64,000 bases of DNA from Actinocatenispora sp963815125 (GTDB lineage Bacteria > Actinomycetota > Actinomycetes > Mycobacteriales > Micromonosporaceae): positions 310,001 to 374,000 of the forward strand of contig CAWFFM010000003.1 of NCBI GenBank assembly GCA_963815125.1, read 5' to 3'. The notes below the pieces were generated by a model, which was given only the letters and a program-made list of their open reading frames with translations, had not been told where the DNA came from and did no database searches. Position numbers and translations under genes: made by a program. Shown in pieces: positions 24,068 through 33,077 of this stretch (positions within the stretch are counted from its first letter, which is position 1; every line of letters starts with the position of its first letter).

Positions 24068-24990
24068 CGGGCCGGACGGGCGACCCGGTGCCGGTGGCCG
24101 GTCCTGGCCCGGCGACCGACGCCGATGTGCCGGCCTTCGCCGCCGACCTGGGTCTGCCCGGCCTCGCCGACAGCCACGTGCACTTCCTGCCGCCCCGGAT
24201 GCAGCGCAAGGTGTGGGCGCACTTCGACGGCGGTGGACCGCTGATCGGCCGGGAGTGGCCGATCCGGTACCGGGGCAGTGAGGCCGAGCGGGTCGAGATA
24301 CTGCGCTCGTTGGGGGTGCGGGCGTTCACCGCGCTGCCGTACGCGCACCGGCCCGGGATGGCGGTCGACCTGAACGACTGGGCCGGCGGATTCGCCGCGG
24401 CGACGCCCGGCTGCCTACGCTCTGCGACGTTCTTCCCGGAGCCTTCCGTTGCCGGGTACGTGGCCGCAGCGGTGGACGCCGGTACCCGGGTGTTCAAGGT
24501 GCACCTGCAGGTCGGCGGCTTCGACCCGCGCGAAGCGGTACTGGACGAGGTATGGGGCCTGCTGGCCGAGGCCGGGCTGCCCGTGGTGGTGCACGCGGGC
24601 TCCGGGCCGGTGGCGAACACCTTCACCGGCGCCGGACCCATCGGTGACGTACTGGCCCGCCACCCACGGCTCCGGGTGGTCATCGCGCACCTGGGCGCAC
24701 CGGAGTACGTCGACTTCTTCGCCCTGGCGGGGCGCTACGAGCGGGTGCTGCTGGACACCACGATGGCGTTCACCGGCTTCTTCGAGGAGATGGCCGCGTT
24801 CCCACGCGAGCTGCTACCCCACCTGCGGGACCTGGGGCTGGCCGGCCGGGTGCTGCTGGGCAGCGACTTCCCGAGCATCCCGTACCCGTACGCCGAGCAG
24901 TTGTCCGGGCTGGCTCGGCTCGGCCTGGGCGACGACTGGCTGCGGGCGGTCTGCTGGCACAACGCGGCGGAGTTGTTCGACCTGCGGTGA
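24064..24990 (+). CDS. Metal-dependent amidohydrolase (TIM-barrel, amidohydrolase-2 type)
   Basis: A 308-residue amidohydrolase-2 family enzyme (the family includes decarboxylases and lactonases). Metal-site motifs are in order: DSHVHFLPP, VFKVHLQVGGFD, VVVHAGSGP, VIAHLGAPEY and LGSDFPSIPYPY, the last carrying the catalytic Asp. The ATG overlaps the glutaredoxin stop, giving translational coupling. Residues 1-30 are a loose Gly/Pro-rich extension. The reaction is unknown. A long perfect palindrome follows the stop and ends the operon. Confidence 0.88.
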   Translation: MTGRTGDPVPVAGPGPATDADVPAFAADLGLPGLADSHVHFLPPRMQRKVWAHFDGGGPLIGREWPIRYRGSEAERVEILRSLGVRAFTALPYAHRPGMAVDLNDWAGGFAAATPGCLRSATFFPEPSVAGYVAAAVDAGTRVFKVHLQVGGFDPREAVLDEVWGLLAEAGLPVVVHAGSGPVANTFTGAGPIGDVLARHPRLRVVIAHLGAPEYVDFFALAGRYERVLLDTTMAFTGFFEEMAAFPRELLPHLRDLGLAGRVLLGSDFPSIPYPYAEQLSGLARLGLGDDWLRAVCWHNAAELFDLR

Positions 24991-24996
24991 CGGTCC

Positions 24997-25040
24997 GACG
25001 ATCGGGGCCGGGCACCATATGGTGCCCGGCCCCGATCGTC
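24997..25040. terminator. Perfect 44-nt palindromic bidirectional terminator
   Basis: Positions 24997-25018 and 25019-25040 are perfect reverse complements (22 bp each, centre CCATATGG, no loop). It lies between the stop of the rightward amidohydrolase gene (24990) and the stop of the leftward DivIVA-like gene (25039-25041), whose last base pair it touches, and can terminate both. Confidence 0.88.
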
Positions 25041-25821
25041 AGACCGCCTGCTTGGACTCCTGCTGTGCCTTCTTGCGGCGCCGGCTGCGGCGCGGCTTCT
25101 CGCTACGCTGCTCGTTCTCCGGCTCGCGTTCCTCGGCGCTCTGCCGATCGTCGCGGCGTCGGCGGGGATCGGGCTTCGGCGTGGCAGCAGCGGAGGAGTC
25201 GGCGGCGAGCTGGTCGACGGTGGCCAGTACGGTCCGGATCTCCTGCTGCATCTCCTCGTAGCGGGCCTGCAGGGCAGCGGCCCGCTTGTGTGCCCTGGTG
25301 ATGATCTGTTCGCTGCGTTCATCGGCCTCGGCGTGGATCCGGGCGGCATGGCTGCGGGCATCGGACAGGATCCGGGCCGCCTCCGAGTGGGCGTCACCCC
25401 GGATCTTCTCGCCATTCTCGCGAGCTTCCGCGCGGAGGTGCTCGGCTTCCTCCCGGGCCTCGGTCCGGGTCTGTTCGGCCTGCCGGGTCAGATCGTCGGC
25501 CTGGCGTTCCGCAGCGATCAGGATCCGGTCCAGTCGGGAACCGAGCTGCTGGGCGGCGGGTTGTTCGTCGGCGACATGCTCCCGTTCACACGCGAGCAGC
25601 TCGGCCCGTACCGCGACGACCTGGGCGGTGAGGTCGCGGATCTGCTGCTGCGCATGTGCATGTCGGGTGACCAGTTCGGTCACTGCGGTCTGTACTTCCT
25701 TGACATAGCTGTTGACCTGCTTGCGGTGGTAGCCGCGCAGGGCTGAGTCGAATCCGCTGTCGAGGTGCCACGGGGATTCGGAGAGTGTGAAGTCGTGTTC
25801 GCCGGTCTGCTGTCGTCGCAT
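25039..25821 (-). CDS. DivIVA-like coiled-coil protein
   Basis: A 260-residue cytosolic protein with a DivIVA-type N-terminal box, SGFDSALRGYHRKQVNSYVKEV, followed by a long coiled coil (about 45-200) with many AEARxEA/ARxHAARI heptads, and a very basic tail (EKPRRSRRRKKAQQ). DivIVA-box proteins such as Wag31, Scy and FilP organise polar growth and the cytoskeleton in actinomycetes; the short length and charged tail differ from Wag31. GGGGCAGGGACGGG lies before the ATG. Divergent from a HAD gene, with a 207-nt AT-richer control region. Exact role unknown. Confidence 0.8.
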   Translation of the reverse strand: MRRQQTGEHDFTLSESPWHLDSGFDSALRGYHRKQVNSYVKEVQTAVTELVTRHAHAQQQIRDLTAQVVAVRAELLACEREHVADEQPAAQQLGSRLDRILIAAERQADDLTRQAEQTRTEAREEAEHLRAEARENGEKIRGDAHSEAARILSDARSHAARIHAEADERSEQIITRAHKRAAALQARYEEMQQEIRTVLATVDQLAADSSAAATPKPDPRRRRDDRQSAEEREPENEQRSEKPRRSRRRKKAQQESKQAV

Positions 25822-26028
25822 CGCCCGTCCCTGCCCCTGCTGTTCGCGACCTTCCGGTCGATGGTCTGTGGTGTCGGCACCTCCTTCGGCGCTGGTCCGC
25901 GCCCGCGGTCGAATTGACTCTATTCACTACCCTATATCGACCATTTCGGCCACCTGGTAGCTGGGATGTCGTAATGACATGACCAAGGGTATCGATGAAC
26001 ATCACCGTCTGGCACTAGGCTCGCGAGC

Positions 26029-26664
26029 ATGTTGGGACACCTTGTGTGGGACTGGAACGGCACCCTGCTCGACGACTTCGCCATCACCGTGGCCGCGACC
26101 AACGCGACCTTCGCTGCCCACGCAGGCCCACAGGTCACCGGCGAGCAGCACCGGCGGCTCTTCCGCCGGCCGATCAGCGGCTACTACGCCGAGATGCTCG
26201 GCCGGCCGGTGGACGAGGTCGAGTTCGCCGTGATGGACAAGGTCTTCCACGACGAGTACCACGCCCGGTTGGTCGACTGCCAACTGTCCGCCGACGCCGC
26301 GCAGGCACTGGCCAGCTGGTCGGGCACCCAGTCGCTGCTGTCGATGTGGTTCCACGACCAGCTGCTGCCCTACGTCGACGGGTTCGGCCTGAGCGGGCAC
26401 TTCCTGCGCATCGACGGCCTGCGGGTGGCCACCGGCGGGGGCTCCAAGGCCGAGCATCTCGTACGCCACCTGGCCGAGCTCGGCGTCACCGGTCCGGACT
26501 CGGTACTCATCGGCGACACCCTCGACGATGCGGCCGCCGCAGAGGCTGTGGGTGCCCGCTGCGTACTGGTCACCGGCGGGTTCACCGACGTGGACCGGCT
26601 GCGGGCCACCGGCCTGCCGGTCGCCGGCTCGCTGACCGAGGCGGTACGGCTGGCGAACGCCTGA
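26029..26664 (+). CDS. HAD-superfamily hydrolase (phosphoglycolate phosphatase-like)
   Basis: A 211-residue HAD phosphatase with motif I WDWNGTLLDD at 7-16 (nucleophile Asp8, then Asn in place of the second Asp, as in some phosphoglycolate-phosphatase-like members), an alpha-helical cap, motif II/III around GGGSKAEHLVRH, and motif IV VLIGDTLDDAAAAEAVGARCVLVTGGF. Substrate not known. TAGGCT (26016-26021) ends seven bases before the ATG, suggesting leaderless transcription. A 16-bp-stem terminator follows. Confidence 0.85.
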   Translation: MLGHLVWDWNGTLLDDFAITVAATNATFAAHAGPQVTGEQHRRLFRRPISGYYAEMLGRPVDEVEFAVMDKVFHDEYHARLVDCQLSADAAQALASWSGTQSLLSMWFHDQLLPYVDGFGLSGHFLRIDGLRVATGGGSKAEHLVRHLAELGVTGPDSVLIGDTLDDAAAAEAVGARCVLVTGGFTDVDRLRATGLPVAGSLTEAVRLANA

Positions 26665-26717
26665 CGCGGTCACCGGGCCACGGCTCGCGGTACGGCCCGC
26701 CGGCCGGATGCGGACAG

Positions 26718-26757
26718 CGAGCGGGGCGGGAGCCATCCGCAGCTCCCGCCCCGCTCG
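26718..26757. terminator. Terminator hairpin between convergent HAD and M6 protease genes
   Basis: A perfect 16-bp inverted repeat (CGAGCGGGGCGGGAGC, 26718-26733, with its complement at 26742-26757) and an 8-nt loop, placed 54 nt after the HAD stop and 37 nt after the leftward protease stop, suitable for both. Confidence 0.85.
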
Positions 26758-26793
26758 GGCACCCGCCAGTGCCCAGGATTCAGGTTCCTGTGA

Positions 26794-29100
26794 CTACTTG
26801 AACGACACCTGGATCGTCATGGTGCCGTTGTCGGCCTGGCTGACGACCTTGATCACGGTGCCGCTGCCGGCGACCTTGACCGAACCCTGGGGGTTGGCCG
26901 GGTCGTAGTAGCGGTTCACGTCGCTGTCGTCGAACTGCTTGACAGCGGCCTGTGCCGGCAGCGAGGTGGTCAGGCCACCCGCGTGGTGCAGGCTGATCGG
27001 GCTGGTCTCGGTCAGACCGAACGTGGCGTCGAACGGCTGGATCCGGTTGTTCACCTTGCTGCCGTCGGACCACGTCATGGCGGTGGAGTGCGCGTCGACC
27101 GGCAGTACGAGGCCGCCGCCCGGGTGGGCGCTGGTGTTGTCGTCCTCGAACGCGTAGTTCACGTACCAGATGAGCAGGCCCTTCTGGTACGGGAAGTGCT
27201 CCACCCAGTCGGCCTTGGTGTCGCCGAACCCGAAGTTGTACGGGCCGGTGCGCAGCGTGTCGTCGTAGTCGACGTACTGGCGGTTCTCGGCGATGTAGTA
27301 GCGCGACTTGAACTCGGTGGTGGTGCCGGTCATCCGGGTGAAGCCGTCCGCGGTCCAGTCCGAGGTCGCCGACTCGACGTCGTCGGTGGTGGTCTGGCCG
27401 TCGACGGTCAGGGCCAGATCATCCAGGAACGGGCCGGCGTAGTGCACGCCGCCGTCGCTCTTGTAGTGCCAGCGGAACTGGACCGACTTGCCGGCGTAGG
27501 CCGACAGGTCGTAGCTCAGGTCGACCCACTTCGAGTCGGACGAGCCGGTCACGCCGTCGCCGTTGAGCGAGGTCCAGGTCGCGCCGTTGTCGGCGGAGAC
27601 CTCGGCCTGCAGGAAGTCGTAGCCTTCCTCGATCTCGTACCAGGCCTTGGCGCCGATGCTGGCACTGGTGGCCCCGGTCAGGTCGACCGTACGGGTCAGC
27701 GTGGTGTTCAGGTTGTCGCCACTACCGCCCCACCATTCGTAGCTGCCGGAGGCGGGGGTGTTGTAGTTGTTGACGATCTTCTGCTCGGGCAGTGTGACCA
27801 CCACTGCCTGCGGGTTCCTACCCTGTCGGGCCGACGGGTTGAGCTTCACCTTCGTCTTCGCACCCTGGTATGCGACGACGCTGTAGTCCAGCCAGCCGAG
27901 CTGGTACTTGTCCCACGCGTTGACGTAGCCCGGGGTGGTGCCGATGGAGTCGAAGCCCTTGCCCAGCCAGGAACCGGCCGACATCAGCGTCCAGAATCCG
28001 GTCGAGTTGTCGCCACCGGAGGTGTCGTACTCGTCCGGCAGGCCGAGGTCGTGGCCGAACTCGTGGGCGAACACGCCCAGGCCGCCGTTCTCCGGTTCGG
28101 TGGTGTAGTCACCCACCCAGTACGACGCGTCGCCGACCTGGGTGCCACCCTTGAGGTCGCCGGTCGGACCGGTCTTGCCCTCGTCGGTGGAGTATGCGTA
28201 CCAGCGGTGCGACCACACGGCGTCGGCGCCCTGCGGGCCACCGCCGGCCTCTTCACCTTCACCGGCGTGCACGACCTCGATGTGGTCGAGGTAGCCGTCC
28301 GGCTCGTTGAAGTTGCCGTCACCGTCGTAGTCGTACCGGTCCCACTTGTCGAACTGGGCCAGGTACTGGTTGATCTGCTCCGGGGTGGAGCCCTGAGCCA
28401 GCTCGTCGGCGTACCAGGAGTTCACCGAGTCGCGGACCAGGTTCCAGTAGCCGTCGGACTCCGGGATGTCGTTGCTGCCGTACCGGGCCTCGTTGTAGGG
28501 CACCGTGACCCAGCCGCTGACGTCGCCGGCGACGCTGAACTTGCCGCTGGACTCGTGCTGGTAGAAGTCCTTGAACGAGTCCTTCTTGCCGAAGAACATG
28601 TCCAGGTAGTGCTGGCGGTCGAACTTCGGTACCCAGTACGTCGAGTTGTTGTCCGTACTGCTGCCGTCCCAGTTGCGGTCCGGCATGGCGATCTGGCCGT
28701 TGGCGGGCCCGGCGGTGCCGCCGGCCCGGGGGTCGGTCTTGTCACCGAAGCTGACCAGGATGGTGAAGATCTGGTCGACGCGGGTGGTGCTGGTCTCGAC
28801 GTACTGCGACTTTCCGTCGGACCGCTTGCCAAGCTTGACGACCTTGGACTTACCGATCGCCTTCGGGGTGACCTTGCCCTGGGCCTGCTTGTCGGCCGCC
28901 GCGCGCATCAGCGCCCGACGCTTGTCCGACATGGGGCTCGGCAGGTCGTCCTTGGCGTGTGCGCGGGCCTTGGGTGCAGCCTTGTGCGCGGTGATGCTTC
29001 GCCCGGTGGCCGGCGAGGCGAGCACCGGCGAGGCGAGCACCCCGGCGGCGAGCAGGCCCGCACCGGCGACCGCGACGGCGCCGATCGTGAATCTCCGCAA
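26794..29100 (-). CDS. Secreted M6-family metalloprotease (immune inhibitor A-like)
   Basis: Large secreted zinc peptidase. I start at the TTG at 29100, preceded by GGGAGGAGG, because it leads straight into a signal peptide (LRRFTIGAVAVAGAGLLAAG, cleavage near LASP). The catalytic site is HEFGHDLGLPDEYD (His346-Glu-x-x-His350, third ligand Asp in the M6 pattern). A propeptide-like basic region precedes (about 35-130), and the C-terminal half has a MAM/jelly-roll-like module (WWGGSGDNLNTTLTR, SVQFRWHYKSDGG) and a beta-rich end (GSVKVAGSGTVIKVVS). 768 residues, near the family norm. Acts outside the cell on proteins; possible roles in nutrient release or self-defence are inferred. It ends with a strong terminator. 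Confidence 0.92.
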   Translation of the reverse strand: MRRFTIGAVAVAGAGLLAAGVLASPVLASPATGRSITAHKAAPKARAHAKDDLPSPMSDKRRALMRAAADKQAQGKVTPKAIGKSKVVKLGKRSDGKSQYVETSTTRVDQIFTILVSFGDKTDPRAGGTAGPANGQIAMPDRNWDGSSTDNNSTYWVPKFDRQHYLDMFFGKKDSFKDFYQHESSGKFSVAGDVSGWVTVPYNEARYGSNDIPESDGYWNLVRDSVNSWYADELAQGSTPEQINQYLAQFDKWDRYDYDGDGNFNEPDGYLDHIEVVHAGEGEEAGGGPQGADAVWSHRWYAYSTDEGKTGPTGDLKGGTQVGDASYWVGDYTTEPENGGLGVFAHEFGHDLGLPDEYDTSGGDNSTGFWTLMSAGSWLGKGFDSIGTTPGYVNAWDKYQLGWLDYSVVAYQGAKTKVKLNPSARQGRNPQAVVVTLPEQKIVNNYNTPASGSYEWWGGSGDNLNTTLTRTVDLTGATSASIGAKAWYEIEEGYDFLQAEVSADNGATWTSLNGDGVTGSSDSKWVDLSYDLSAYAGKSVQFRWHYKSDGGVHYAGPFLDDLALTVDGQTTTDDVESATSDWTADGFTRMTGTTTEFKSRYYIAENRQYVDYDDTLRTGPYNFGFGDTKADWVEHFPYQKGLLIWYVNYAFEDDNTSAHPGGGLVLPVDAHSTAMTWSDGSKVNNRIQPFDATFGLTETSPISLHHAGGLTTSLPAQAAVKQFDDSDVNRYYDPANPQGSVKVAGSGTVIKVVSQADNGTMTIQVSFK

Positions 29101-29393
29101 CGCGTTCCTCCTCCCAGTCCGCCCGGGGCTGGTGGGCGCCGGACGGATTTGCGATCCCTGAGGGTGTGGGATCGCGCCGAGGATCACATTGGCACAACCC
29201 GGGGCTCCGGCAGAGAAAGGAAATCACGTTATGACCTGTTCTTAAGGTTGTCTTATGGTGGGTAGGGACGAGCTACGACGTTTCGGACCGGCTAGGTGTA
29301 CTGACAAAGATCAATGCAATGGAGCCGGAACACCGGAAATTTCCGGGGAACCCGTCATGCCCGTCCGTTCGATGCGGTCGTGCAGGCCCGGTT

Positions 29394-30032
29394 TCAGCCC
29401 GTCCGGGGGTGCTTCGCCGGTTCTCCGCGGCCGCCTGCGGCATGCAGCGCGGCGAGCAGTGGCCATAGTCGTCCGGCCACCTCATCGGGGGTGCCCGTGA
29501 TCCGTCCGTGCAGCCAGTCGGCCAGCACGCCGGTCACGGTGGCGGCGACCGCACTGGCCACCACATCTTCGGCAGGGCCGGCGATCCCGCGCCGCCGACG
29601 CTCCACAGTGGCCCGTTCGGCGAGTTCCGCGTGCAGTCGTTCCCCCAGCGGACCGCCACCGCCGGGCCGGGTCAGCGCCCGGTAGAGCGTTGCCTGCCGG
29701 TCGATGTCGGTGAACAGCTCTGCGACCTCGACCGGTGGTGAGACCGGATCCGGTCGGGATCCGAAGGCGTGCAACGCATCCACCGCGGTACCGACCGTCG
29801 CCGCGCAGGCGTCCAGGGCCAGCGCGTCGAGACTGTCGTAGTGCAGGTAGAAGGTGGCGCGGCCGAGTTCGGCGCGGCGTACCACGTCGGCGATGCTGAT
29901 CTCGGTCAGCGGCCGTTGCACGCAGGCGTCGAGCAGCGCGGCCCGGAGCCGTTGGCGGGTCCGTTCCGGGCGCGGATCACCTGCCACCGCGACTCGTCCC
30001 CCCGCGCTCGATGTGCATGCCCGGCCCAGCAT
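29394..30032 (-). CDS. TetR-family transcriptional regulator
   Basis: A 212-residue TetR-type repressor. The helix-turn-helix is at about 45-66 (EISIADVVRRAELGRATFYLHY), after the helical lead RTRQRLRAALLDACVQ. The ligand-binding part is divergent. The ATG at 30032 lacks a Shine-Dalgarno; a GTG at 29987 (VAGDPRPERTR), with GGGGGGA about ten bases upstream, is an equally good start. An inverted repeat in front of the DUF1304 gene (30968-30983) is TetR-operator-like and may be a target, but the two are separated by a secreted-protein gene. Confidence 0.85.
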   Translation of the reverse strand: MLGRACTSSAGGRVAVAGDPRPERTRQRLRAALLDACVQRPLTEISIADVVRRAELGRATFYLHYDSLDALALDACAATVGTAVDALHAFGSRPDPVSPPVEVAELFTDIDRQATLYRALTRPGGGGPLGERLHAELAERATVERRRRGIAGPAEDVVASAVAATVTGVLADWLHGRITGTPDEVAGRLWPLLAALHAAGGRGEPAKHPRTG

Positions 30033-30148
30033 ATCGGGGCCGGCGCGCGCGTACCGGGGTTCGACGCGGCGTGGCCGGTCGAGGTGCGGGCCGGTCGGGG
30101 TGCGGGCCGGCCGGTGTGCGTACCGACCGGCGACCGTACGCCGGTGTG

Positions 30149-30829
30149 TCAGTCGTTGTCGTTGTGGAAGGTGATGCCCCGCCAGTCGGTCACGCAGGAA
30201 CGCGACATGAACACCCAGCCCAGTGCGGAATCCCGGACCACCATCGCGGGGCTGGAGGTGTTGGTGGTGTAGCGGTACTGCACGGTGGACGACGGCGTAC
30301 CGGCCGCATCGCGCAGACTTCCCGAGTCGTAGCTACTGGCCGTGAAGTAGTTGTAGAAGGCGCCGCAGCCCGGGTTGACGGTGATCGCGGTGCCATCGGT
30401 CGCATCGTGCGCCACGGCGTTGAAGTCGTGCCCGACGGTGAGCCGGTGCGCCATCGCCGAACGGGTCGCGTCGCTGCAACTGGCGGTGGCGGTACCGGTG
30501 GGCGACGAGCTGAGCGCGCCGGGCGGGATCCAGCCGCAGAGGTTGTTGTTGCCGTAGTTGCGGCCGAAGTGGTAGTCCGACGAGGCGGTCTCCTGTACGT
30601 CGAACGACGAGCCGGCCATGGCCGTACCGACGAAGTAGCCGCAGACCTTGTTCTGGATCCAGGTGCCGGGCGCGATGGTGCCGGAGTTGTTGCAGGCGGC
30701 GGGCTTCGGTGAGTTCGCTTGGATCGTGTAGCGGTTGACGGTCTGCGCCTGCGCTGCCGGGGCGGCGGCGCCGAGCAGCAGGGCGGCTGCGCCGAGTACG
30801 AGGGGGATTCTGCGTACGGACTGCTTCAC
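30149..30829 (-). CDS. Small secreted protein of unknown function
   Basis: A 226-residue exported protein I do not recognise. A Sec signal peptide is obvious (KQSVRRIPLVLGAAALLLG, cleavage about AQA-QT at 28-29). The mature part is rich in Asn, Ser, Thr and Gly, with six cysteines (ACNNSG, KVCGYF, NLCGWIPP, ASCSDA, PGCGAF, RSCVTDW) that suggest three disulfides. The start is a GTG at 30829 with AGGGAG upstream. No catalytic motif is visible. It is divergent from the DUF1304 gene across 177 nt. Confidence 0.75.
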   Translation of the reverse strand: MKQSVRRIPLVLGAAALLLGAAAPAAQAQTVNRYTIQANSPKPAACNNSGTIAPGTWIQNKVCGYFVGTAMAGSSFDVQETASSDYHFGRNYGNNNLCGWIPPGALSSSPTGTATASCSDATRSAMAHRLTVGHDFNAVAHDATDGTAITVNPGCGAFYNYFTASSYDSGSLRDAAGTPSSTVQYRYTTNTSSPAMVVRDSALGWVFMSRSCVTDWRGITFHNDND

Positions 30830-30967
30830 GGGGACTCCCTGGGGGCGGCTCGGGTGGGGATGGTCCGAGAGTGCGGGGCGTGCACCGTTCCGTACGTACC
30901 GTGCTGTTCTAGTTCATTGCGTACGTATCGGTCACGCGCTCACGATATACCGTGCCGCCCGGATTTC

Positions 30968-30983
30968 CTGTACAGTCGTACAG
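30968..30983. promoter_or_regulatory. Operator-like palindrome upstream of the DUF1304 gene
   Basis: CTGTAC (30968-30973), AGTC, GTACAG (30978-30983) form a perfect 6-bp inverted repeat with a 4-nt spacer, 23 nt before the DUF1304 start. It resembles TetR-type operators; the TetR gene one gene away is a candidate regulator. Confidence 0.45.
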
Positions 30984-31006
30984 AAAATAACCCGGACGGA
31001 GTGACG

Positions 31007-31369
31007 ATGCAGGTAGCAGCGGCAATACTGGTCGGCCTGGTCGCGGTGATCCACCTGTACTTCCTGGTGCTGGAGATGTTCCTGTGGGATCGCCCGCGTG
31101 GCCGGAAGGTCTTCGGCACCACCCCGGAGTTCTCCCGTCAGAGCGCGACACTGGCCGCCAATCAGGGCCTGTACAACGGATTCCTGGCCGCCGGCCTGAT
31201 CTGGGGACTGATCGCCGCCGACCCGGTCGGCTTCGGTGCCCGGGTGTTCTTCCTGTGCTGCGTACTGGTCGCCGGGGCGTACGGTGCACTGACCGTCAAC
31301 CGCCGGATCCTGTTCGTCCAGGCGCTACCGGCGGCGCTCGCCCTGGTGCTCGTCCTGCTCGCGCACTGA
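31007..31369 (+). CDS. DUF1304 membrane protein
   Basis: A 120-residue integral membrane protein with four predicted helices (about 3-23, 50-70, 74-94, 101-119) and the family motif LEMFLWDRPRGRKVFG after helix 1, then NQGLYNGFLAAGL. DUF1304 proteins have no assigned function. The ATG at 31007 is preceded by GGACGGAG; the frame extends far upstream but that part lacks any start signal and reads over the promoter of the divergent gene. The operator-like palindrome at 30968-30983 suggests repression by a TetR-type protein. Confidence 0.88.
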   Translation: MQVAAAILVGLVAVIHLYFLVLEMFLWDRPRGRKVFGTTPEFSRQSATLAANQGLYNGFLAAGLIWGLIAADPVGFGARVFFLCCVLVAGAYGALTVNRRILFVQALPAALALVLVLLAH

Positions 31370-31403
31370 GCCGACCGACCACCGGACAGAGGCTGGTTCG
31401 GGC

Positions 31404-32666
31404 TCACCGCCCGGCGACGGCGCGGTGCTGCTGTCGGTGCGCCGGCGGGTGGTCCGGCCAGTCGAACGCATAGGCCGGATCCTGGCCGGCATCGAGCCGC
31501 AACCAGCGCAGCAGTTCCCGTACGATGCCCGCGTTGCCCATCGCCCAGCCGGTCCGAGGTTCCAGGCTGCTCGGGGTGGCCCGGTGCTCGACGTTCGACC
31601 ACCGTACGCCGGCACTGTCCACAGTGGCCCGATCGATCAGGTCGGCGAGCAACACGTCGGCGAACTGCGTACCGTCGCCGCGTTCGACCTGACGGTCACA
31701 GGCCAGGGCCAGTACGCCGGCCGTCCCGCAGCACCGGCCGTTGTTGTCCCAGAAACCGGGCCGCAGCCGTTGCGGCAGGCCGGAGGTGAGCACGGTGTGC
31801 CAGCAGCGGTCCGCGAGCAGTGCCCACGCCGGATCCTGATGGATCGCGCCGAGCAGGCGGAACACCTGGGCGTCGCCGGCCGGGCCGTGGCACCAGCCGT
31901 ACGTGTAACGCTGGATCAGTTCCGGCTTGTGCTGCGGGTCGGAGTGCGGCACCAGGAATCCGGACGCGTCCGCCTCGTTGCGTGACACCACGTCCGCCGC
32001 GCCGGCCAGCGCCAGGTCGGCCATCCCGGCGTCACCGGTCGCCCGCGCCACGGCGGCCAGCGCGTACACGATGCCCAACGTGCCGTGCGAGATGTGGTGG
32101 AAGCGCGCCGGAACGCCGGTACGCACCTCCCAGTGCACGCCGCCCGCTGTCGGTTCGGCGGTGCGCAGGTACGGGCCCACCGCAAGCTCGGCGAGTTCGA
32201 GGTCACCGACCGACAGCGCGCCCAGCGCGACACCGGCGTTGCCGCCCAGCAGCTCGAACTGCTCGCCCCAGCGCGTGCCGTCGAACAGGGCACGTACCTT
32301 CGTCAGCGCCCGACCGGCCGCCGCGCCGGCATCCGCGTCACCGAGCCGGTCGTGTACCGCGTGCAGCGCGACGGCCATCCCGGTCAGCCCGAAGTACAGG
32401 TTGCCGATCGCCCACTCGTCGATCATGGCCGCGATGCTGCGGGCGCCGCGTACGGCTGCGTCGGCGTACCGGTCGTCGCCGAAGTGGCGGTGCGCTTCGA
32501 GCATGGTCAGTACGTTGCCGGCGGCGCCGCCGTAGAGCGTCGGGTCGAGTTCGTCCTCGCTCGGTCTGGTCGCCCAGGCGAGCCCGGCGCCGGTGTCGCG
32601 CGCGGTGTGCAGCAACCAGTCCAGTCCGCCTACCGCCAGCGATGCGACCTCGTCCGATCGGTTCAT
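31404..32666 (-). CDS. Stand-alone LanC-like cyclase family protein with a CCG zinc motif
   Basis: A 420-residue alpha-toroid protein of the LanC/LANCL family. The repeating GxxG helices are visible: YGGAAGNVLTML (45-56), FGLTGMAVALHA, LLGGNAGVALGA, SHGTLGIVYALA with His194, YGWCHGPAGDAQVF with Cys259, RCCGTAGVLA with Cys312-Cys313, and WAMGNAGIVREL. In classical LanC enzymes the zinc ligands are Cys, Cys and His (CHG); here the last pair is CCG, giving three cysteines as in ProcM-like synthetases, a type linked to high reactivity and broad substrates. There is no dehydratase or recognisable precursor peptide nearby, so a lanthipeptide role is open; glutathione-adduct chemistry as in LANCL is another option. 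No Shine-Dalgarno precedes the ATG. A 109-residue gene lies directly upstream. Confidence 0.85.
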   Translation of the reverse strand: MNRSDEVASLAVGGLDWLLHTARDTGAGLAWATRPSEDELDPTLYGGAAGNVLTMLEAHRHFGDDRYADAAVRGARSIAAMIDEWAIGNLYFGLTGMAVALHAVHDRLGDADAGAAAGRALTKVRALFDGTRWGEQFELLGGNAGVALGALSVGDLELAELAVGPYLRTAEPTAGGVHWEVRTGVPARFHHISHGTLGIVYALAAVARATGDAGMADLALAGAADVVSRNEADASGFLVPHSDPQHKPELIQRYTYGWCHGPAGDAQVFRLLGAIHQDPAWALLADRCWHTVLTSGLPQRLRPGFWDNNGRCCGTAGVLALACDRQVERGDGTQFADVLLADLIDRATVDSAGVRWSNVEHRATPSSLEPRTGWAMGNAGIVRELLRWLRLDAGQDPAYAFDWPDHPPAHRQQHRAVAGR

Positions 32667-32747
32667 GGGAGGAGACTCGCATGCCGGTCCACGGCCTGAC
32701 GTGGCGCGGTGCCGGCGGGTGACCCCACCGACACCGCGACCCGGCGG

Positions 32748-33077
32748 TCAGTGGGTGTCCGGGCCGTCGTCCGGCGGGTCCAGCCAGAGCAGCTCGACGT
32801 CGAGGGCGACGGACAGCAGGTCGCACATCCGGTCCGCAGAACCGGCATGCCAGTCGGAACGACCGTCCACAGAGAACGCCCGGGTGGCCGTGGTGGTCTG
32901 CAGGCCCCAGTACCGCAGCTGCGGTGTGTCGTTCTCGTCGTACTCGCAGACCGCGAAACGGCGCGGTATCTCGGGCAACGTGAAGCCGGGCAGTGCGGTG
33001 GCCGGTCGGTCGGCGACGGCCGTGTCGGTACGGGTCAGGTCGTTGCGAGCGCTGTCGCTCGGGGAAAAGTCCGTCAT
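32748..33077 (-). CDS. Hypothetical protein upstream of the LanC-like gene
   Basis: A 109-residue acidic protein, not recognised. Residues 1-30 are Ser/Thr/Asp-rich; the rest includes FTLPEIPRRFAVCEYDENDT, RYWGLQTTTATRAF and LDVELLWLDPPDDG. No signal peptide or helix-turn-helix. It is 81 nt upstream of the LanC-like gene on the same strand and divergent from the XRE/DUF397 cassette with 109 nt between starts, which suggests a two-gene unit under control of that regulator. A precursor-peptide role is unlikely given the lack of a Cys/Ser/Thr core at the C-terminus. Confidence 0.55.
   Translation of the reverse strand: MTDFSPSDSARNDLTRTDTAVADRPATALPGFTLPEIPRRFAVCEYDENDTPQLRYWGLQTTTATRAFSVDGRSDWHAGSADRMCDLLSVALDVELLWLDPPDDGPDTH

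Noticed and set aside
26983..29265. A 760-residue open frame on the + strand, antisense to the M6 protease
   Set aside because: Val/Gly/Arg-rich sequence typical of high-GC antisense frames, with no domain; the minus strand has a signal peptide and the HExxH metalloprotease site.
32681..32722. A 13-codon + strand frame with a strong GGGAGGAG upstream (MPVHGLTWRGAGG)
   Set aside because: It starts just upstream of the divergent LanC-like gene; the Shine-Dalgarno-like sequence is simply the complement of the CT-rich leader of that gene, and there is no other support.
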